Source of the DNA: Intestinimonas sp.
GTDB lineage: Bacteria; Bacillota; Clostridia; Oscillospirales; Oscillospiraceae
Assembly (NCBI GenBank): GCA_022653075.1
Contig: JALCSB010000008.1
Span: forward strand, 48,754-112,753
DNA: 64,000 nucleotides
Direction of reading: 5' to 3'
Shown: piece by piece, positions 23,886 through 32,344 of the stretch
Layout of the letters: each line of letters starts with the position of its first letter
Numbering within the stretch: position 1 is the stretch's first letter
The notes under the pieces: model-generated
Seen by the model: only the letters and a program-made list of their open reading frames with translations
Database searches by the model: none
What the model was told of the DNA's origin: nothing
Position numbers and translations under genes: made by a program

Positions 23886-25061
23886 TCAGGGGAGTTCCAC
23901 ATAAGAGTGGTCAATGGATATAACCGTATAATAGTTCTCCCCCAGCTGTTTGACTGATTCTGTAAACGCCGCCCGCACCTGCTCGTCACTCAGGGGAAAC
24001 GTGTGCGGTACCACCACATCAAAAATAAGATTTTTATGGTCCGGCCCCGCAGTCATGCGGAAATCATGTGTACTGAGCACCGGGTCGATTTCCCGTGCGA
24101 TTGATGCAACCTTGTCTCGCAACATGCGAACGGTCTCATCATTCGTATCAAGGGGGTCCATGTGAATCACCGCTTCCACATGAAATTTCTCATGCAGCTC
24201 CCGCTCGGTATTGTCAATGACGTCATGCATCGCCATCACATCGGCGCTTGCCGGTACCTCTGCGTGTAGGGACAGCATGCGGCGCCCGGGTCCATAGTCA
24301 TGGATGATCAGGTCGTGCATCCCCATAATTTCGCTGTGGGCCATCACAGTCTCCTCTACGCCCCGCACCAGCTCCGGGTCGGGATTCTGCCCCAGCAGAG
24401 GGTCCAGAGTATCCTTAGCCGCGCCCCAACCGGAACGCAGAATAAATGCCGCCACCGCCAGACCCACCCAGCCGTCGATGTTCACTTGCAGAAAATAGTC
24501 CACCAGCGTACCCAGTAAAACCGCCGATGTAGCTGCCACATCGGACAGAGAATCCGCCGCCGTAGCCGCCATAGCGGTAGAGTGGATATGACGGCTGAGG
24601 CTGTGGTTAAAGCGGTTCATCCACAGCTTGACCAGAATAGACGTCAGCAGTACGCCCACGGATACCAGAGAAAAATTTGTGGCTTCCGGCACAAAGATTT
24701 TCTTCACGGAGGACTTGGCAAGCTCCACGCCTACCAGCAGAATAGCTACCGCCACCGCAAGGCCGGAGAGGTACTCCATGCGCCCGTGCCCGAAAGGATG
24801 GGCGTCGTCGGCCTTCTTTCCCGCTATTTGAAACCCCACAAGGGTAACCACGGAAGATCCGGCATCGGAAAGGTTATTAAATGCATCCGCCGTGATGGCG
24901 ATGGAGCCGGAGAGAACTCCCGCTAAAAACTTACCGCCGGAGAGCAGCAGATTTAAAATAATTCCTATCACACCGGAAAGCAAACCATAGCTCTGGCGGA
25001 CAGCAGGGTCAGCGGTATCGTCGGCCCGCGCGATGAAATGTCTGACCAGCCATTGGGTCAT
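23886..25061 (-). CDS. Cation diffusion facilitator (CDF) family transporter
   Basis: Metal/proton antiporter that exports divalent cations such as Zn, Mn, Co or Fe. The 391-residue product has six predicted helices with family metal-site signatures: DAFNNLSDAGSS in helix 2, HPFGHGRMEYLSG after it, and a second aspartate-containing helix (ATAADSLSDVAATSAV). A C-terminal cytoplasmic domain (about 210-390) is longer than in minimal CDF proteins and contains HIVIHDYG- and HAEVP-like elements (LIIHDYGPGRRMLSLHAEVP). The metal cannot be told. The gap to rqcP is 52 bases; this point is one candidate inversion breakpoint. Confidence 0.93.
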   Translation of the reverse strand: MTQWLVRHFIARADDTADPAVRQSYGLLSGVIGIILNLLLSGGKFLAGVLSGSIAITADAFNNLSDAGSSVVTLVGFQIAGKKADDAHPFGHGRMEYLSGLAVAVAILLVGVELAKSSVKKIFVPEATNFSLVSVGVLLTSILVKLWMNRFNHSLSRHIHSTAMAATAADSLSDVAATSAVLLGTLVDYFLQVNIDGWVGLAVAAFILRSGWGAAKDTLDPLLGQNPDPELVRGVEETVMAHSEIMGMHDLIIHDYGPGRRMLSLHAEVPASADVMAMHDVIDNTERELHEKFHVEAVIHMDPLDTNDETVRMLRDKVASIAREIDPVLSTHDFRMTAGPDHKNLIFDVVVPHTFPLSDEQVRAAFTESVKQLGENYYTVISIDHSYVELP

Positions 25062-25113
25062 ATTCGGTCACCTCATTGGATACTATGCCGCGCCAGCGGA
25101 ATTATAGAATCAG

Positions 25114-25359
25114 TCAGACGTCAAGTTCCCGGTACAGGGCAGGCGCATTGTTTTTTCCAACGCATTCATTGACCGCCAATACCTCGACCCTGGTAATACG
25201 CTCGCCGAAGCGCAGTTCCAATGTGTCGCCTTCCCGCACTTCATAAGACGCCTTAACCGGGCGTCCATTGGCAGCGATTCTTCCATTGTCACAGGCTTCG
25301 TTCGCCACCGTGCGGCGTTTAATCAGCCGTGAAACCTTGAGCCATTTATCCAGCCGCAT
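25114..25359 (-). CDS. rqcP: S4-domain ribosome-associated quality-control factor RqcP (YabO)
   Basis: 81-residue protein made of one S4 RNA-binding domain (MRLDKWLKVSRLIKRRTVANEACDNGRIAANGRPVK, split here for length, then EVREGDTLELRFGERITRVEVLA). In B. subtilis RqcP binds the stalled 50S subunit with RqcH during Ala-tailing. It follows hup by 60 bases. The usual next gene in Firmicutes, yabP, is missing here and lies on the other strand at 10.4 kb. Confidence 0.93.
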   Translation of the reverse strand: MRLDKWLKVSRLIKRRTVANEACDNGRIAANGRPVKASYEVREGDTLELRFGERITRVEVLAVNECVGKNNAPALYRELDV

Positions 25360-25419
25360 CGTTTTCCTCCTATATAAAACGGCACGGCCCCGGGTAGCCC
25401 CGGGGCCGCCATTAAATTG

Positions 25420-25695
25420 TTATTTCGCCACGGCGTCCTTCAGGGCCTTTCCGGGCTTAAAGACAGGCACCTTGGAAGCGGGAATCTTAATGCTCTCCTT
25501 GGTTTTGGGATTGCGGCCAATCCGCTCGGCACGCCGTTTTACCTCGAAAGCGCCGAAACCGACCAGCTGTACCTTGTCCTCTTCGGCCAGACACTCTATG
25601 ATTGTGTCAATTGCGGCATTGATCACACTTTCGGTATCCTTCTTGGAAAGGCCAGATTTCTCGGATGCGGCATTAATGAGCTCAGCTTTATTCAT
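25420..25695 (-). CDS. hup: HU family DNA-binding protein
   Basis: 91-residue histone-like protein. It shows the complete HU pattern: MNKAELINAASEKSGLSKKD, the GFGAFEVKRRAERIGRNPKT arm with the conserved Arg/Asn-Pro tip, and the C-terminal PVFKPGKALKDAV helix. The ATG at 25695 has AGGAGGAG immediately upstream; upstream codons in the same frame are noncoding. Located between mazG and rqcP, a conserved position in Clostridia. Confidence 0.96.
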   Translation of the reverse strand: MNKAELINAASEKSGLSKKDTESVINAAIDTIIECLAEEDKVQLVGFGAFEVKRRAERIGRNPKTKESIKIPASKVPVFKPGKALKDAVAK

Positions 25696-25794
25696 GTGAA
25701 AACTCCTCCTGCTTTCCAGAGCGGAAAACCGCCCCAAAATTATATTTCTTAAATACGGAAACCCGCCTGACGGCACGCTCCGGATTTCTCTCAC

Positions 25795-26589
25795 TCAGGT
25801 TTCCTCCTGCTTGGCTCTATCCCAAAGCTTGTCCATTTCAGCAAGTGTCATACGTTCCAACTGATTTCCCTGCGACTGCGCCATTTCCTCCATCCGTCGG
25901 AACCGGCGGGCGAATTTCTCGCAGGCCCCGCCCATGGCATCCTCCGGATCGGTATCGGTAAAGCGCGCCACATTAACCGCTGCAAACAGGACATCCCCCA
26001 GCTCTTCCGTCACATTGGTGTCATCCTGAACAGCCGACCGCAGCTCTTTGGCCTCCTCCTCCAACTTATCCAATGCGCCGGAGACGTCCGGCCAGTCGAA
26101 TCCGGCCTTGCGCGCCTTTTTTTGCATCTTCTCCGCACGCCACAGGCCGGGCAGACTCTTTGCCACGGCATCCATACTGTCCGCCCGGGTAGTCTGCCCC
26201 TTTTCCCTGCGTTTGAGTTCTTCCCAGTTGGAGAGAACTTCCCCGCTGCCGGAAACCGTTACGTCACCAAACACGTGCGGGTGCCGATAGATGAGCTTCT
26301 TGCAAATTCCGTCGGCCACGTCGTTTAAATCAAAGCGGCCGGCCTCTTTCTCCATCTGAGCATGAAACACCACCTGAAGCAGAACATCCCCCAGTTCTTC
26401 TTTTAAGTGATCCGGATCATTTTCGTCGATAGCCTCGGCGGCCTCATAAGCCTCCTCCAGCAAATTGCGCCGGATTGTATGGTGGTCCTGCTCCCGATCC
26501 CAGGGACAACCGCCGGGTGCGCGAAGAATTCGCACGATCTCCGCTAAATCGCTGACATTGTAGAGTTTTTTCTGTTCAAAATTTATCAT
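25795..26589 (-). CDS. mazG: Nucleoside triphosphate pyrophosphohydrolase MazG
   Basis: House-cleaning NTPase that removes noncanonical or excess nucleoside triphosphates. The 264-residue product contains two MazG domains: the first with LRAPGGCPWDREQDHHTIRRN, the helix EEAYEAAEAI and EELGDVLLQVVFHA; the second with EEEAKELRSA and EELGDVLFAAVNVAR. The EExxE and ExxD metal-binding motifs are present in both. GAAGG precedes the ATG. It belongs to the spoVB-mazG-hup-rqcP string (yabM-yabN-hup-yabO). Confidence 0.94.
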   Translation of the reverse strand: MINFEQKKLYNVSDLAEIVRILRAPGGCPWDREQDHHTIRRNLLEEAYEAAEAIDENDPDHLKEELGDVLLQVVFHAQMEKEAGRFDLNDVADGICKKLIYRHPHVFGDVTVSGSGEVLSNWEELKRREKGQTTRADSMDAVAKSLPGLWRAEKMQKKARKAGFDWPDVSGALDKLEEEAKELRSAVQDDTNVTEELGDVLFAAVNVARFTDTDPEDAMGGACEKFARRFRRMEEMAQSQGNQLERMTLAEMDKLWDRAKQEET

Positions 26590-26630
26590 ATTTTTTTACC
26601 TTCTGCAAGTTCTTTTTTTCATCTCGCCTC

Positions 26631-28250
26631 TTAAAGCCGTAAAATCTTGGCGATTCGATCTCCCTTTGGCATCAGGGCCAGGTCTTCTTTGGAAATTGCC
26701 CGCAGTGCCAGCACCAGAATGCCGTACACGACTATGGCCACACAGATAGCCCCTAGCGTAGCCAACCCATTGCCCAAATGCCCAACAAGCAAGCCATGGA
26801 ACGCCCAGGCGCACACGCCCATCAGCGCGGAGGCGACAAGCGGTTTTCCGAAAACCCGGAAATATTGGGGCGCAGCCGGAATGACCCGCTTGATAATTAC
26901 CAGCTCGGCCACTGCAATAATTGTATAGCACGTCAGTGTCCCCACAGGAGCACCCACCGCCCCGATGATCTTTACCATAAAATTATTGACTAGAAGCTTG
27001 GCCGCGCACCCCACCACCATGACGGCAATGGGCAAATTCACAAAGCCGTTGGCCTGAAGAATAGCGTTGCAGAGAAGCATGATGCACACAAAAATGGAAG
27101 CCGCGCCCAGAATCGCCATGGAAGGATCAGCTACCGCGTGATTTGTAGTGGGATACAGCAGCTTCATAATAGGTCCTGCCAAAGCGATCAGACCGATACC
27201 AGCCGGACAGGCCAGCAGCGCCCCGACTCGCAGGGCGGATTCTGCAATATGCCCTGCACCCCGTTGGTTCCGGCGCGCACGGCAGGCGGAAATCGCGGGA
27301 ATCACGCTGGCGGTAAGGGCCACCATAAAGGAGGAAGGAAGATTATAGATCGTCATGGCCTTCTGGTAAGAGCCGTACATAGCCACCACCGGATCGGTGA
27401 TCCCGTTGTCCTTATACCACTGGGCAGGCTGTGCGTGCATCACATCGCGCAGGATATTTTGAACCTGAGCGGTATCCAGCCAGGACGTAATAGGCGTCAC
27501 GGCGGAGCACAGGGTAATAGGGATGGCAATCGCCAGCAAGCGGCATAAAATCACACGATGACTTTCCGGCCGGTCCCGGAGGTCCTCAGCCTCCCGCGTT
27601 CTGTGGCGGATATAGTCAAAGATCAGGTACAAAAGGGCGATACCGGCGCCGGCCGTTACGCCGAAAATTGCTCCGGCGGCAGAGTCCTCGCTGCGGGCAC
27701 CCCGCTGGACCATAACCCAAGCCAGACCAAGCCCGATAAGCAGTTTACCCACCGCCTCGACAACCTGGGAAACCGAAGTCGGCACCATGTTGCCATGCCC
27801 CTGGGCATATCCGCGAAAGGTGGACAACACACACACAAAAAAGCAGGACGGCGCAAGTGCCCGGACGGCTTGAAAAGCCAGTCCATCGCCCTGCCACTTG
27901 GCCAGCGGCCCGGCAAAGGCGTACATTACCACGGATGTGGTGGCGCCCAGCACGAAAAAGGTGATCAGCGCCACCCGGAATACCCGGTGGACCTGATTGC
28001 GGCGACCCAGCGCGTTGGCCTCGGAGATGGTCTTACTGAGGGCCACCGGCAGACCGGCCGTGGAGATCATAAGCAACAGGTTAAAGATAACATAGGCATT
28101 GTTGAAATGCCCGAAACCCTCATCACCCAGAATGTTTCCAAGCGGAATCTTATACAGGGCGCCGATGAGTTTTACTATGGCAATACCAGCGGCCAGAATG
28201 GCCGCGCCGCCGAAAAAGGTGCTCTTTTTCTCCGGAGTGTGATCTGACAA
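26631..28250 (-). CDS. spoVB: MOP-superfamily lipid/polysaccharide flippase, SpoVB (YabM)-like
   Basis: Polytopic membrane protein of about 539 residues with roughly 14 hydrophobic segments and a typical MurJ/SpoVB N-terminus (TFFGGAAILAAGIAIVKLIGALYKIPLGNILGDEGFG). SpoVB is required for spore cortex; related proteins flip lipid-linked sugars for peptidoglycan. Start is uncertain: TTG 28250, about ten bases after GAAAGG, begins LSDHTPEKKS; GTG 28259 and TTG 28277 are in frame upstream. Adjacency to mazG-hup-rqcP matches the conserved position of yabM, which supports SpoVB over other flippases. Confidence 0.9.
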   Translation of the reverse strand: MSDHTPEKKSTFFGGAAILAAGIAIVKLIGALYKIPLGNILGDEGFGHFNNAYVIFNLLLMISTAGLPVALSKTISEANALGRRNQVHRVFRVALITFFVLGATTSVVMYAFAGPLAKWQGDGLAFQAVRALAPSCFFVCVLSTFRGYAQGHGNMVPTSVSQVVEAVGKLLIGLGLAWVMVQRGARSEDSAAGAIFGVTAGAGIALLYLIFDYIRHRTREAEDLRDRPESHRVILCRLLAIAIPITLCSAVTPITSWLDTAQVQNILRDVMHAQPAQWYKDNGITDPVVAMYGSYQKAMTIYNLPSSFMVALTASVIPAISACRARRNQRGAGHIAESALRVGALLACPAGIGLIALAGPIMKLLYPTTNHAVADPSMAILGAASIFVCIMLLCNAILQANGFVNLPIAVMVVGCAAKLLVNNFMVKIIGAVGAPVGTLTCYTIIAVAELVIIKRVIPAAPQYFRVFGKPLVASALMGVCAWAFHGLLVGHLGNGLATLGAICVAIVVYGILVLALRAISKEDLALMPKGDRIAKILRL

Positions 28251-28302
28251 AAGGAACACAGCCTTTCTCCATGACAATTAAGGAAATATCCGGCCGCGTA
28301 AC

Positions 28303-29598
28303 TCAGCCGAACAGTCTGGGCAGGGCGTATTCCGCCACTTCCCGCTTTACCCGCTCCAGATCAATGGTAAAAAATTCCCCATTTTTGTATATGACCTGCC
28401 CGCGGGCCATATTCATCGTTACATTTGATCCGTGGGCTGCATAGACCAGGTTGGAGGCGGCATTATGGCATGGAATCAGGTTGGGCGCCGAGGCATCCAG
28501 CAGAATCAGATCCGCATCCCGACCGGCTTCGATGCGCCCGGTATTACGGCCCAGCGCCCGGGCGCCATCCACCGTAGCCATCTCCAGCGCGTCCCATGCG
28601 GACAGAGCCAGCGGATCGCAGCGTGTACCGGCTTGCAGCAGGGCCGCCAGTTTCATATCCTCAAACAGGTCGTGGCTGTTGTTCGATGATACTCCGTCGG
28701 TGCCCAGGCATACATTGACGCCCGCCTGACGCATTTCCACCACCGGGGCTACGCCGGAGCCCAGTTTCAGATTAGAGGCCGGATTATGGACAGCCGATAC
28801 CCCCTTCTCCGCCATGAGCGCCCAGTCCTCCGGGGTAGTCCATACGCAGTGAGCGGCAATTGCCCGTACATCCCATACGCCGTACCGGTCCAGGGTCTGT
28901 ATGGGCGTAGCGCCCCAGCGGCCTTTACACTCCTCATGTTCAGTTTTTGTCTCCGACACATGTATATGCATGCCCAGCTTCCGGTCGGCGGCATATTGCG
29001 CCAGCGCCTCCCACAGGGCAGGGCGGGACGTGTACTCTCCGTGGATGCAGGCGTCAATGAGAATTTGGCCGTCCTGATAACCATGCCAGCGGTCCACCAG
29101 TTCCCGCAGCTCCACACAGGCGGGATAAGTCTTAAAATCAAAATTATCCGTAAACAGGGTGGTGCCCCGGGCAATATTGGCATTGATACCGGAGGCAACC
29201 ACCTCCTGTGCGATGGTATCGCAGAACATATACATATCCGCGATGGTAGTGACGCCGGAGGCAATCAGCTCACACAGCGCAAGGTCGGACCCGGCGCGGA
29301 CCGCCCGGTCGTCCAATTTGGCTTCAACCGGAAAAATATAGTCATTTAACCACTCCTGAAGCGCATGGCCGTCGCCGTAACCCCGCATAAGTGTCATGGG
29401 AATATGGGTATGGGCGTTTACCAGACCAGGCATCAGAATACCGCCTCCGGCATCGACGGTCTCGTCAAACGAACCATCCGGTCGGGCGGTACCCACAGAC
29501 GAAATTTTCCGCCCCTCCACGGTCACGCAGGCGCCGGGCAGAACCGTATGCGCTTCGTCCATCAGAACCGCGGTGCAGTTATAAATCAGGGTTGACAT
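28303..29598 (-). CDS. mtaD: 5'-methylthioadenosine/S-adenosylhomocysteine deaminase (MtaD family)
   Basis: Zn-dependent amidohydrolase that deaminates adenosine-type nucleosides. The 431-residue product shows metal ligands in NAHTHIPMTLMRGYGDG, HIHVSETKTEHEEC, AAHCVW and LGTDGVSSNN, with the C-terminal GRIEAGRDADLILLD. These are the typical MtaD/SsnA/TRZ-ATZ family positions. The next gene upstream in the operon is purine nucleoside phosphorylase, so the pair probably salvages nucleosides from SAM metabolism or diet. Start ATG with AAAGGAG nine bases upstream. Confidence 0.92.
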   Translation of the reverse strand: MSTLIYNCTAVLMDEAHTVLPGACVTVEGRKISSVGTARPDGSFDETVDAGGGILMPGLVNAHTHIPMTLMRGYGDGHALQEWLNDYIFPVEAKLDDRAVRAGSDLALCELIASGVTTIADMYMFCDTIAQEVVASGINANIARGTTLFTDNFDFKTYPACVELRELVDRWHGYQDGQILIDACIHGEYTSRPALWEALAQYAADRKLGMHIHVSETKTEHEECKGRWGATPIQTLDRYGVWDVRAIAAHCVWTTPEDWALMAEKGVSAVHNPASNLKLGSGVAPVVEMRQAGVNVCLGTDGVSSNNSHDLFEDMKLAALLQAGTRCDPLALSAWDALEMATVDGARALGRNTGRIEAGRDADLILLDASAPNLIPCHNAASNLVYAAHGSNVTMNMARGQVIYKNGEFFTIDLERVKREVAEYALPRLFG

Positions 29599-29613
29599 GG
29601 TAACTTGCTCCTT

Positions 29614-30444
29614 TCAGGCTTCCATTTTGGAGAGGCAGCGGAGCACCAGAGCGGAAAATTCCTCCTGGGCCGCCTCGGCCGCGTCCAGCACTTCCCGCTC
29701 CGTGAGCGGCTGGTTTAAAATTCCGGCGGCCATATTACTCACCAAGGTAAAGCCCAGTACCCGCATACCGCAGTGGCCGGCGGTAATGACCTCCGGAGCG
29801 GTGGACATGCCCACCGCATCGGCGCCCAGCGTCCGCGCAAGGCGCACTTCCGCCGGCGTCTCGTACTGGGGGCCGGGAAAATACATATAGACACCCTCCC
29901 GCAGCGGGATGTCAAGTTCCCTCCCGGCGGTTCGGGCAATCTCCCGAAGGGCGGGCGTATAGAGCTGAGAGGCATCCGGGAAGCGGGGACCGAACTGCGG
30001 CAGGTTTTCTCCCCGCAGCGGAGACTCCATGAAAATTTTGATCTGGTCGGTAATCAGCATTAGATCGCCGGCTTTGAATGACAGATTGACACCGCCGGCG
30101 GCATTGGTCACAATCAGAGTATCACAGCCCAGAAGGCGTAAAACCCGTACGGCATAGGCCACATCCTCATAAGAGTAACCCTCATAGTGGTGCATGCGCC
30201 CCTGCATAACCGCCACATTTTGCCCCGCCAGACGGCCAAAAACCAGACGGCCCTTATGGCCGGGCGCGGTAGACGTCTTAAAATGCGGAATATCCCGGTA
30301 GGAGACTGCGGCCGGCTGCTCCACCTGATCGCCCAGAAAGCCCAGCCCGGAGCCCAGTATCATGGCCACTTTGGGCTGAAAAGTGCCAATCTGTGTACGA
30401 ATATAGTCGGCGCTCTCCTTATATTGTTCAAACGTATACTGCAT
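29614..30444 (-). CDS. punA: Purine nucleoside phosphorylase (trimeric, class I)
   Basis: Phosphorolysis of (deoxy)guanosine and inosine to base plus ribose-1-phosphate. The 276-residue product has the phosphate-binding segments GSGLGFLGD and GHKGRLVFG, the GRMHHYEGY loop, TNAAGGVN, and the purine-site region YETPAEVRLARTLGADAVGMST with EVITAGH. I chose the ATG at 30444 because GGAGGG lies seven bases upstream; the longer frame lacks a site. It is 15 bases upstream of mtaD, so both are likely in one transcript. Confidence 0.95.
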   Translation of the reverse strand: MQYTFEQYKESADYIRTQIGTFQPKVAMILGSGLGFLGDQVEQPAAVSYRDIPHFKTSTAPGHKGRLVFGRLAGQNVAVMQGRMHHYEGYSYEDVAYAVRVLRLLGCDTLIVTNAAGGVNLSFKAGDLMLITDQIKIFMESPLRGENLPQFGPRFPDASQLYTPALREIARTAGRELDIPLREGVYMYFPGPQYETPAEVRLARTLGADAVGMSTAPEVITAGHCGMRVLGFTLVSNMAAGILNQPLTEREVLDAAEAAQEEFSALVLRCLSKMEA

Positions 30445-30563
30445 AGGTTGCCCTCCTGAATGCCCACCTGGGTCAGATACAGGCATTTTACACCCATACT
30501 GTGGAAAATGCAAGAAAAGCCGCCCCAGCCGATTGGGCGGGGCGGCCTCCGGATTTCAGATTA

Positions 30564-32327
30564 CTAATTCTTCTTAAAATGGTATTTCGGGTGAGCAATA
30601 TACGTGCAGTGGAGAAGCTCATGCGCCTTGTGGCCACCGGGTTCACCCAGATACTCGGCATAGACCTTCTTGACCACAGGATTCTCGTGGCTTCTACGGA
30701 TCGGCATATTCTCGTCCTGCTTATAGAGCGCGGCTGCACGCAGCCCGCGGACATCGGTGAAGGAGAGCACTTCAGAGGAGTGGAGAGGCTGGCCGCCGCC
30801 GTTGATGCAGCCACCGGGGCATGCCATGATCTCCACAAAATCGTACTTCATGGTACCATCCTTGATGCCGTCCAAAACCTTCTTGGCGCTGGCAAGGCCA
30901 GAGGCTACCGCCACGTGCACGGTCTTGCCGGGCAAATCATAGCTGGCCTCCTTAATACCGGTGAGTCCCCGGACTTCCTTAAATTCGAGCGGCTTCATCG
31001 CACCATTGGTGACCTTCTCTACTACGGTACGCAGAGCGGCTTCCATTACGCCGCCGGTAGTGCCGAAAATAACCGCCGCGCCGGTAGCCAGACCCAGCAT
31101 GGGGTCCACTTCCTCGTCGGGCAGATGGTCAAACAGAATGCCAGCGTGCTGAATCATGCGGGCCAGTTCACGAGTGGTGATGGAGATATCCACAGGCATG
31201 CAACCATTTGCCAGACGCTGTTCCTCGCGCTTGGCCTCATACTTTTTGGCTGTGCAGGGCATAACGGTGACCACCACAATATCCTTGGGATCAATGCCGG
31301 CGGTCTCGGCGTAGTAGGACTTCACCAGAGAACCGAACATCTGCTGCGGAGATTTGCAGGAGGACAGGTGGGACAGCATATCGGGATAGTGCTGCTCGCA
31401 GTAGCGGATCCATCCAGGTGAGCAGGACGTAATGAGGGGCAGCGTACCTCCGTTCTGCAGGCGGTTCAGGAACTCGGTGCCTTCTTCCATAATGGTGAAG
31501 TCGGCGGCATTTTCCACGTCGAACACCTTGTCAAAGCCAAGACGGCGAAGTGCGGCGTTCATCTTGCCTTCCACATTGGTACCGAACGGCATATCAAAAC
31601 ACTCGCCCAGCGTAACGCGCACGGCGGGAGCGGCACCCACCACCACATGCTTGGCGGGGTCGTTCAGTGCGGCCCAGACCCTGCCCGTATCGTCTTTCTC
31701 GCTGAGGGCGCCAGTGGGACATGCCACGATACACTGGCCACAGGAAACGCAGTCCACCTCGTTCAGGTCCCGGTCAAATGCACAGCCGATATGGGTCGCA
31801 AAGCCACGGTCATTAGGCCCGATAACACCGACCTCTTGCGTCTTACGACAGACGGCGGTACAGCGGCGGCAGAGCACACACTTGGAATTATCCCGGATCA
31901 GATGATCTGCAGAATCCTCAATCCGGGGCAATAGTTCGTCGTTGGCGTAGCGGACCGCATCGATACCCAGCTCAGCGGCCAGCTCCCGCAACTCGCAGTG
32001 CGCATTGCGGGCGCAGGTCAGACAGTCCATGCGGTGGTTGGACAGAATCAGTTCCAAGGTGAGCTGACGGGATTTCCGGACCTTCTCGGTGTTGGTAAAC
32101 ACCTCCATGCCCTCGGAGACCGGGTAGACGCAGGAGGCCACCAGGCTCTTAGCCCCCTTTACCTCTACCACACAGATCCGGCAGGCACCAATCTCATTAA
32201 TGCCCTTCAGGTAGCAAAGGGAAGGAATTTTGATACCCGCGTTGCGGGCGGCTTCCAGCACACAGGTACCTTCGGGCACCGTGACCGGGATATTATTGAT
32301 CTTTAGATTGACCATTTTCTGTTCCAT
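30564..32327 (-). CDS. hndD: [FeFe] hydrogenase catalytic subunit (HndD/HydA type)
   Basis: Catalytic subunit of a soluble NAD(P)-linked, probably electron-bifurcating hydrogenase. The 587 residues comprise an N-terminal 2Fe-2S ferredoxin domain (Cys38, 49, 52, 66), a His-Cys3 cluster region (HRMDCLTCARNAHC), two 4Fe-4S clusters (150-160 and 193-203), and the H-cluster domain with motifs TSCSPGW (300-306), MPCTAKKYE (356-364) and ACPGGCINGGGQP (about 495-507). All H-cluster cysteines are present. A C-terminal small-subunit domain ends the protein. AAGGAGGGG precedes the ATG. Last gene of hndABCD. Confidence 0.96.
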   Translation of the reverse strand: MEQKMVNLKINNIPVTVPEGTCVLEAARNAGIKIPSLCYLKGINEIGACRICVVEVKGAKSLVASCVYPVSEGMEVFTNTEKVRKSRQLTLELILSNHRMDCLTCARNAHCELRELAAELGIDAVRYANDELLPRIEDSADHLIRDNSKCVLCRRCTAVCRKTQEVGVIGPNDRGFATHIGCAFDRDLNEVDCVSCGQCIVACPTGALSEKDDTGRVWAALNDPAKHVVVGAAPAVRVTLGECFDMPFGTNVEGKMNAALRRLGFDKVFDVENAADFTIMEEGTEFLNRLQNGGTLPLITSCSPGWIRYCEQHYPDMLSHLSSCKSPQQMFGSLVKSYYAETAGIDPKDIVVVTVMPCTAKKYEAKREEQRLANGCMPVDISITTRELARMIQHAGILFDHLPDEEVDPMLGLATGAAVIFGTTGGVMEAALRTVVEKVTNGAMKPLEFKEVRGLTGIKEASYDLPGKTVHVAVASGLASAKKVLDGIKDGTMKYDFVEIMACPGGCINGGGQPLHSSEVLSFTDVRGLRAAALYKQDENMPIRRSHENPVVKKVYAEYLGEPGGHKAHELLHCTYIAHPKYHFKKN

Positions 32328-32344
32328 GTTCTTCTTTCCCCTCC

